A stretch of 5,038 bases of DNA from Betaproteobacteria bacterium (lineage in GTDB: Bacteria; Pseudomonadota; Gammaproteobacteria; Burkholderiales; Burkholderiaceae_C), in assembly GCA_005882155.1 (NCBI GenBank), contig VBCQ01000004.1, forward strand, positions 1 to 5,038, read 5' to 3'. The notes beneath the pieces are model-generated. The model was not told where the DNA came from and ran no database searches. It was given only the letters and a program-made list of their open reading frames with translations. Below are positions 1 through 5,038 of this stretch, in pieces (the first letter of the stretch is position 1; the number at the start of each line of letters is the position of its first letter). A program made the position numbers and the translations under genes.

Positions 1-2144
<2,144 letters not shown>

Positions 2145-2148
<4 letters not shown>

Positions 2149-2636
2149 CGCAGTTCGAGCAGCTTGAGCTGCCATGCCGCGCGGCTGTAGTGGATGGCGG
2201 TGCGCAGCGCGGGTTGCGCATCGAAGGGGTACATGATCGCGAGCGGTCCCTTGTCGCGCACCGGCATCGGCTTGTCGTCGAGCCAATACGCGACCAGCAC
2301 GTCGTGGCGGGTTGCGTCGTCGACGGGGATGTCGACGCGGTAGTCGTTGAGCGCCACCGCCCTCACCACGTTGCCTTGCGATCCGACGGCAGCGAGCAGA
2401 TCGCGCAGCAGCACGCCCGTGAACTTGCGCGGCTCGGGGTACCAGGGAGTCTTGGTCGTGAAGCTGCGTTGCGGCAGCTTCTCGAGCATCGCCATGTCGA
2501 AATGCGCGCCGTCGTCGGCGTTGCGATGCGTGATCTCGCCGGTGATCGACAGCACGACCTTGCCGGTCGGCACGTCGAGCGCGAAGGCGCTGGGGGTGAG
2601 GGCGATCAGCAGCGCGGCGGCGAGGATGAAGCGCAT
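2145..2636 (-). CDS. Exported PruR-like, SUOX-fold (molybdopterin-binding-like) protein, probable periplasmic partner of the kinase
   Basis: 163 residues. A Sec signal peptide is visible (one Arg, hydrophobic residues 3-13, AFA cleavage motif at 17-19), giving a mature periplasmic protein of about 144 residues. Family hallmarks as I know them: TPWYPEPRKFTG (63-74) followed by LLRDLL, ALNDYRVDIP (95-104), RDKGPLAIMYPFD (127-139) and a C-terminal AWQLKLLELR. These place it in the small single-domain 'oxidoreductase molybdopterin-binding' group. It contains no cysteine, so the Cys that holds molybdenum in true SUOX enzymes is absent, and it lacks the twin-arginine signal typical of pre-loaded Moco enzymes. 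A binding or sensing role is therefore more likely than catalysis, as for Agrobacterium PruR, a periplasmic pterin-binding regulator. Its stop overlaps the kinase start by 4 bases. I chose the ATG at 2636 because of the signal peptide; the frame stays open upstream to 2900, but that stretch runs through repeats, a terminator and the 3' end of the next gene. No clear Shine-Dalgarno precedes it. Ligand identity is inference. Confidence 0.88.
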
Positions 2637-2640
2637 GCGC

Positions 2641-2656
2641 GGGATTTTCTCATCCC
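2641..2656 (-). promoter_or_regulatory. Small stem-loop just upstream of the pterin-fold gene start
   Basis: On the minus strand GGGAT-GAGAAA-ATCCC forms a 5-bp stem with a 6-base loop ending 4 bases before the ATG at 2636. It occupies the space where a Shine-Dalgarno would lie, and no good one is visible. It could affect initiation, but a stem this short may also be chance. Confidence 0.3.
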
Positions 2657-2658
2657 AT

Positions 2659-2800
2659 TGGAATGTCGCCCCCCAGTCGCTTCGCTCCTGCCCCCAAGGG
2701 GCGCTCCCCAGCTTGGGGCGGCCCGGCGCTGGAATGTCGCCCCCCAGTCGCTTCGCTCCTGCCCCCAAGGGGCGCTCCCCAGCTTGGGGCGGCCCGGCGC
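2659..2800. repeat. Two exact tandem copies of a 71-bp G/C-rich hairpin repeat
   Basis: Copy 1 is 2659-2729 and copy 2 is 2730-2800; by eye they are identical across all 71 bases, and the first bases (TGG) recur at 2801-2803 before the match ends. Each unit contains a nested inverted repeat: CCCCAAG pairs with CTTGGGG, and inside it GGG(G) pairs with (C)CCC around a CGCT loop, making a stable imperfect hairpin without a T-tract. The unit length is not a multiple of three, so an open frame crossing it reads the two copies in different frames, which argues that it is non-coding. The motif is like an intergenic repeat I recall from Burkholderiales genomes; no family name is claimed. It lies directly between the upstream terminator and the pterin-fold gene. 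Confidence 0.92.
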
Positions 2801-2811
2801 TGGGGCCACTC

Positions 2812-2852
2812 AAAAAAACGCCCGAGGCCCGGAGATCGGTGGGCCTCGGGCG
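2812..2852 (-). terminator. Rho-independent terminator of the 57-residue protein gene
   Basis: A perfect 12-bp inverted repeat (CGCCCGAGGCCC at 2819-2830, its complement at 2841-2852) encloses a 10-base loop. On the minus strand it is followed directly by seven T residues (A-tract at 2812-2818 on the plus strand). The hairpin starts 28 bases past the stop of the small gene, the expected place. It should end that transcript and insulate the pterin-fold/kinase pair from it. Confidence 0.93.
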
Positions 2853-2880
2853 CATGACCCCTGATGGTCGAGAGGGATGC

Positions 2881-3054
2881 TTACTGCGTGTCGGCGACAC
2901 GCTTGCCGGTCACGACAACGCGGTCGAGGTAGACGACTTGCGTCGGCGCTTTCGCGACGGCGTGGCGATGCTGCTGAACGTTGGCGGCGTAAGCGAGCGA
3001 CGCGGTGGTGATGATGGCGAATACGATGGCGGCGGCGGAGAGGCGGCTGAACAT
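2881..3054 (-). CDS. Small exported protein of unknown function with a VVVTGKR tail motif
   Basis: 57 residues, function not recognised. The N-terminus is a typical Sec signal peptide: MFSR, a hydrophobic core at about 6-20, and an AYA cleavage motif at 21-23, leaving a mature peptide of about 34 residues. That peptide is basic and hydrophilic (QQHRH, several K/R) and ends with VVYLDRVVVTGKRVADTQ. The LDRVVVTGKR stretch resembles the conserved tail of small exported hypothetical proteins in Burkholderiales and, more loosely, the TonB-box region of outer-membrane receptors. There are no cysteines, so it is not a lipoprotein. That the gene is real is supported by an AAGGAG ribosome binding site 6 bases before the ATG, a candidate promoter upstream, and a strong terminator 28 bases downstream, which together suggest a self-contained monocistronic unit. 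Confidence 0.85.
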   Translation of the reverse strand: MFSRLSAAAIVFAIITTASLAYAANVQQHRHAVAKAPTQVVYLDRVVVTGKRVADTQ

Positions 3055-3060
3055 GATGGG

Positions 3061-3066
3061 CTCCTT
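3061..3066 (-). promoter_or_regulatory. Strong ribosome binding site of the small exported protein
   Basis: Minus-strand AAGGAG lies 6 bases before the ATG at 3054, near-ideal sequence and spacing. It fixes the start codon and is the best Shine-Dalgarno in the window. Confidence 0.85.
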
Positions 3067-3081
3067 GGGGTTGCGTTTCGT

Positions 3082-3140
3082 CTTGCGATGGAACGAACTT
3101 TAGGAGCCGAAGCAAGCGCATCAAAGCGGCTTGCGATGGA
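3082..3140. repeat. 11-bp direct repeat flanking the candidate promoter
   Basis: CTTGCGATGGA occurs exactly at 3082-3092 and at 3130-3140, 48 bases apart start to start, in the same orientation. If one mismatched position is allowed, the match extends to CGNCTTGCGATGGA. One copy lies at the predicted transcription start and the other just upstream of the -35 box, which would suit a regulator binding at two sites. It could also be a remnant of a local duplication. Confidence 0.5.
3097..3124 (-). promoter_or_regulatory. Candidate sigma70-type promoter for the small exported protein
   Basis: On the minus strand, TTGATG (3124-3119, 4 of 6 to TTGACA) is followed after 16 bases by TAAAGT (3102-3097, 4 of 6 to TATAAT). 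This would place the transcription start near 3090 and give a leader of about 35 bases containing the ribosome binding site. The match is only moderate; the location and a local rise in A/T content support it. Confidence 0.5.
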
Positions 3141-3196
3141 CTGCGGGAAGCGCGGGATGAGATGCGAGGGAGCGCGATGGAGTTCTTCTTGAATCC

Positions 3197-5005
3197 TCAA
3201 ATCGCCTGCGTGCGCAACACCAGCCAGGTCAGCGCGTCACCGCTCACCAGCGGCGACAAGCGCTGCCTCACCACCGCGTGGTAGCGGTTCAGCCACTCGA
3301 CCTCATCCGCATCCATCAGCGAACGATCTATCAAGCGTGTGTCGATCGGGCACAAGGTCAAGGTCTCGAATTCGAGGAACTCGCCGAAGCCTTTCTCTGG
3401 GGTGTCGGCCACTACATTCATCACCAGGTTCTCGATGCGAATGCCCCATTGCCCGGGCCGATACAGGCCGGGCTCGATGCTCGTGATCATCCCCGGCTCC
3501 ATCGCCATCTGCGGCTCCGGGATCACCTTCGAGATGCTTTGCGGTCCCTCGTGCACGTTGAGAAAGTATCCGACGCCGTGCCCGGTGCCGTGGCCGTAAT
3601 CGAGCCCTTGCTCCCACAGCGCAGCGCGCGCAATCGCGTCGAGCATCGGCGACAAGGTGCCGCGCGGAAAGCGCGTGCGGCTGAGCGCGATCGTCCCCTT
3701 GAGCACGAGCGTGTAGTCGCGGCGATGGGCAGCGGTCGTCGTGCCGATCGGCCAGACGCGCGTGATGTCGGTCGTGCCGCCGAGGTACTGCGCGCCCGAG
3801 TCGATCAGCAGCAGGCCATCGCCCTCGATGACCGAGTGCGATTCGGCCGTCGCGCGGTAGTGCGGCATCGCGCCGTTGGCGTTGTAGCCGGCGATCGTAT
3901 TGAAGCTCAACCCGATGAACCCGGTGCGCTTGGCGCGCGCGGCGCTGAGCTTCTCGTCGATGGTCAGCTCGGTGATGCGCTCGCCGCCGATGATCGCCTG
4001 GTCGAGCCAGGCGTAGAACTCGCACATTGCGGCGCCGTCTTGTGCCATCGCTTCGCGAACGTGAACCGCTTCGGCTGCGCTCTTGCGGCTCTTGAACAAG
4101 GTGCTCGGATTGATCGCCTCGATGACCTTCACGCCGGCCGGCACGTTCTCGCGCAGGCCGAGCGTGACGCGGCGCGGGTCGATCAGCAGCGTCGCGCTCG
4201 CAGGCAAGGCGGCCAACGCTTTCGCGGCGTGCGCATACGGCGCGACGCGCACGCCGTCGGCGTTCAACGCGCGCTCGAGCTCGGCGCTGACCTTGCCGGC
4301 ACCGACGAACAACGTGCAGCCGTGGACGTCGAGCAGTGCGTGAGCGAGGAATACCGGGGTGTAGCTCACGTCGGCGCCGCGCAGGTTGAACAGCCACGCG
4401 ATGTCGTCGACGGTCGAGATGAAGTGATGCGTTGCGCCTTGTCGAACGAAAGCCTCGCGCACCTGCGTGAGCTTGGCCGCGCGCGCGAGCGGCGCATGCG
4501 GCGCGCGGTGCTCGTAGACCGCAGCGTCAGGCAGGCCGGGGCGGTCCTGCCAGACCTCGGCGAGCACGTCGAAGTCGGTGCGCAGCGTCGCACCGGCGCG
4601 CTGCAGGCTCGCCTGCAGGAACTGCGCGGCCGCAATGCCGAGCACGCTGCCGTCGACGCCGACCGTGTCGCCGGCCTTCACATGGCTCGCCAGCCACTCG
4701 ACATGGTCGGTCGCGTTGCCGGTCGCGATCTTCACGAGTTCGATGCCGGTACCCGCAAGCTCGCGCTCGGCCTGGACCCAGTAGCGGCTGTCGGCGAACA
4801 GCGCGGCATGGTCGCGCGTGACGACCAGTGTGCCCATCGACCCGCTGAATCCCGACAACCACTGCCGCCCTTGCCACCGCTCAGGCAGGTACTCCGACAA
4901 ATGCGGGTCGGCTGTCGGCACCACGACGGCAGCGAGACCGTGGCGCTGCAGCGCGTCTTGAACTTGTTCGATGCGAAGGCGGAAAGCAGAAGTGCGGGTG
5001 TCCAT
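3197..5005 (-). CDS. M24B metallopeptidase, long-form Xaa-Pro aminopeptidase (aminopeptidase P family)
   Basis: 602 residues, complete; a cytosolic enzyme expected to remove an N-terminal residue next to proline using two metal ions, usually Mn. Domains: creatinase-like N-domain about 10-145 (with FSGSMGTLVV and ADSRYWVQAE), a second creatinase-like domain about 150-310, the catalytic pita-bread fold about 312-530, and a C-terminal M24_C domain about 540-602. The metal ligands are all visible: D402 (LIDSGAQY), D413 (TTDITR), H476 (GHGTGHGVG), E511 (SIEPGLY) and E525 (RIENL). The active-site histidines H382 (MPHY) and H485 (NVHEGP) are also present. The three-domain length of about 600 residues matches the eukaryotic-type cytosolic enzyme rather than the roughly 440-residue E. 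coli PepP, so I give no symbol. There is no signal peptide. The ATG at 5005 begins a normal family N-terminus, although no strong ribosome binding site is visible in the 33 bases upstream. No terminator is seen after the stop. Confidence 0.96.
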   Translation of the reverse strand: MDTRTSAFRLRIEQVQDALQRHGLAAVVVPTADPHLSEYLPERWQGRQWLSGFSGSMGTLVVTRDHAALFADSRYWVQAERELAGTGIELVKIATGNATDHVEWLASHVKAGDTVGVDGSVLGIAAAQFLQASLQRAGATLRTDFDVLAEVWQDRPGLPDAAVYEHRAPHAPLARAAKLTQVREAFVRQGATHHFISTVDDIAWLFNLRGADVSYTPVFLAHALLDVHGCTLFVGAGKVSAELERALNADGVRVAPYAHAAKALAALPASATLLIDPRRVTLGLRENVPAGVKVIEAINPSTLFKSRKSAAEAVHVREAMAQDGAAMCEFYAWLDQAIIGGERITELTIDEKLSAARAKRTGFIGLSFNTIAGYNANGAMPHYRATAESHSVIEGDGLLLIDSGAQYLGGTTDITRVWPIGTTTAAHRRDYTLVLKGTIALSRTRFPRGTLSPMLDAIARAALWEQGLDYGHGTGHGVGYFLNVHEGPQSISKVIPEPQMAMEPGMITSIEPGLYRPGQWGIRIENLVMNVVADTPEKGFGEFLEFETLTLCPIDTRLIDRSLMDADEVEWLNRYHAVVRQRLSPLVSGDALTWLVLRTQAI

Positions 5006-5038
5006 GGTGTGGGTCCGGATGAGTGGGCTCGGTTGTGC

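Noticed and set aside
2659..2800. CRISPR array
   Set aside because: Only two units, directly abutting with no spacers, and each forms an internal hairpin; this is a tandem repeat, not repeat-spacer structure.
2637..2900. N-terminal extension of the pterin-fold protein to an ATG at 2900
   Set aside because: The extension would translate both 71-bp repeats in different frames, the intrinsic terminator, and part of the small gene. It would also bury a clear signal peptide 88 residues inside the protein.
2190..3192. Plus-strand frames of 224 and 281 codons across the pterin-fold gene, the repeats and the small gene
   Set aside because: They run antisense to two supported genes and through the repeats and terminator; no domain or signal is recognisable.
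3141..3196. Terminator after the peptidase gene
   Set aside because: No convincing inverted repeat followed by a minus-strand T-tract is visible; read-through or Rho-dependent ending is possible.
3303..4397. Minus-strand 364-codon frame inside the peptidase gene
   Set aside because: It is an out-of-frame reading of the aminopeptidase with Arg/Ala-rich, low-complexity content. The in-frame protein has all metal ligands.

Overview
The window suggests a high-GC betaproteobacterium, most likely of the order Burkholderiales. This rests on strong G/C bias at third codon positions, the style of the hybrid kinase, and a C/G-rich hairpin repeat that I recall from Burkholderiales intergenic regions. 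The genus cannot be fixed from the sequence. All four genes I can support lie on the minus strand, so transcription runs from high to low coordinates. The long plus-strand open frames are antisense shadows produced by the codon bias.

In transcription order: (1) 5005-3197 is a complete 602-residue M24B metallopeptidase of the long aminopeptidase P type, with all five metal ligands present. (2) A 142-bp gap holds a plausible sigma70-type promoter flanked by two copies of an 11-bp direct repeat, and a strong ribosome binding site. (3) 3054-2881 is a 57-residue exported small protein with an LDRVVVTGKR stretch near its end, followed by a textbook intrinsic terminator. (4) Next come two exact, abutting copies of a 71-bp hairpin-forming repeat. 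(5) 2636-2145 is a 163-residue Sec-exported protein of the sulfite-oxidase-like 'molybdopterin-binding' fold with no cysteine at all, resembling the periplasmic pterin-binding PruR group. (6) 2148-1 is a hybrid histidine kinase (sensor, HisKA, HATPase, REC, HPt), overlapping gene 5 by 4 bases and cut by the window edge in its HPt domain.

The most interesting unit is the pair formed by genes 5 and 6. A periplasmic, apparently non-catalytic pterin-fold protein is translationally coupled to a kinase with a periplasmic sensor domain of about 150 residues. The inferred model is that the soluble protein binds a pterin-like ligand and controls the kinase from the periplasm, which would then feed a His-Asp-His phosphorelay to a response regulator outside the window. 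The kinase and the small-protein gene are not called by a simple complete-ORF search: the first has no stop inside the window and the second is very short.
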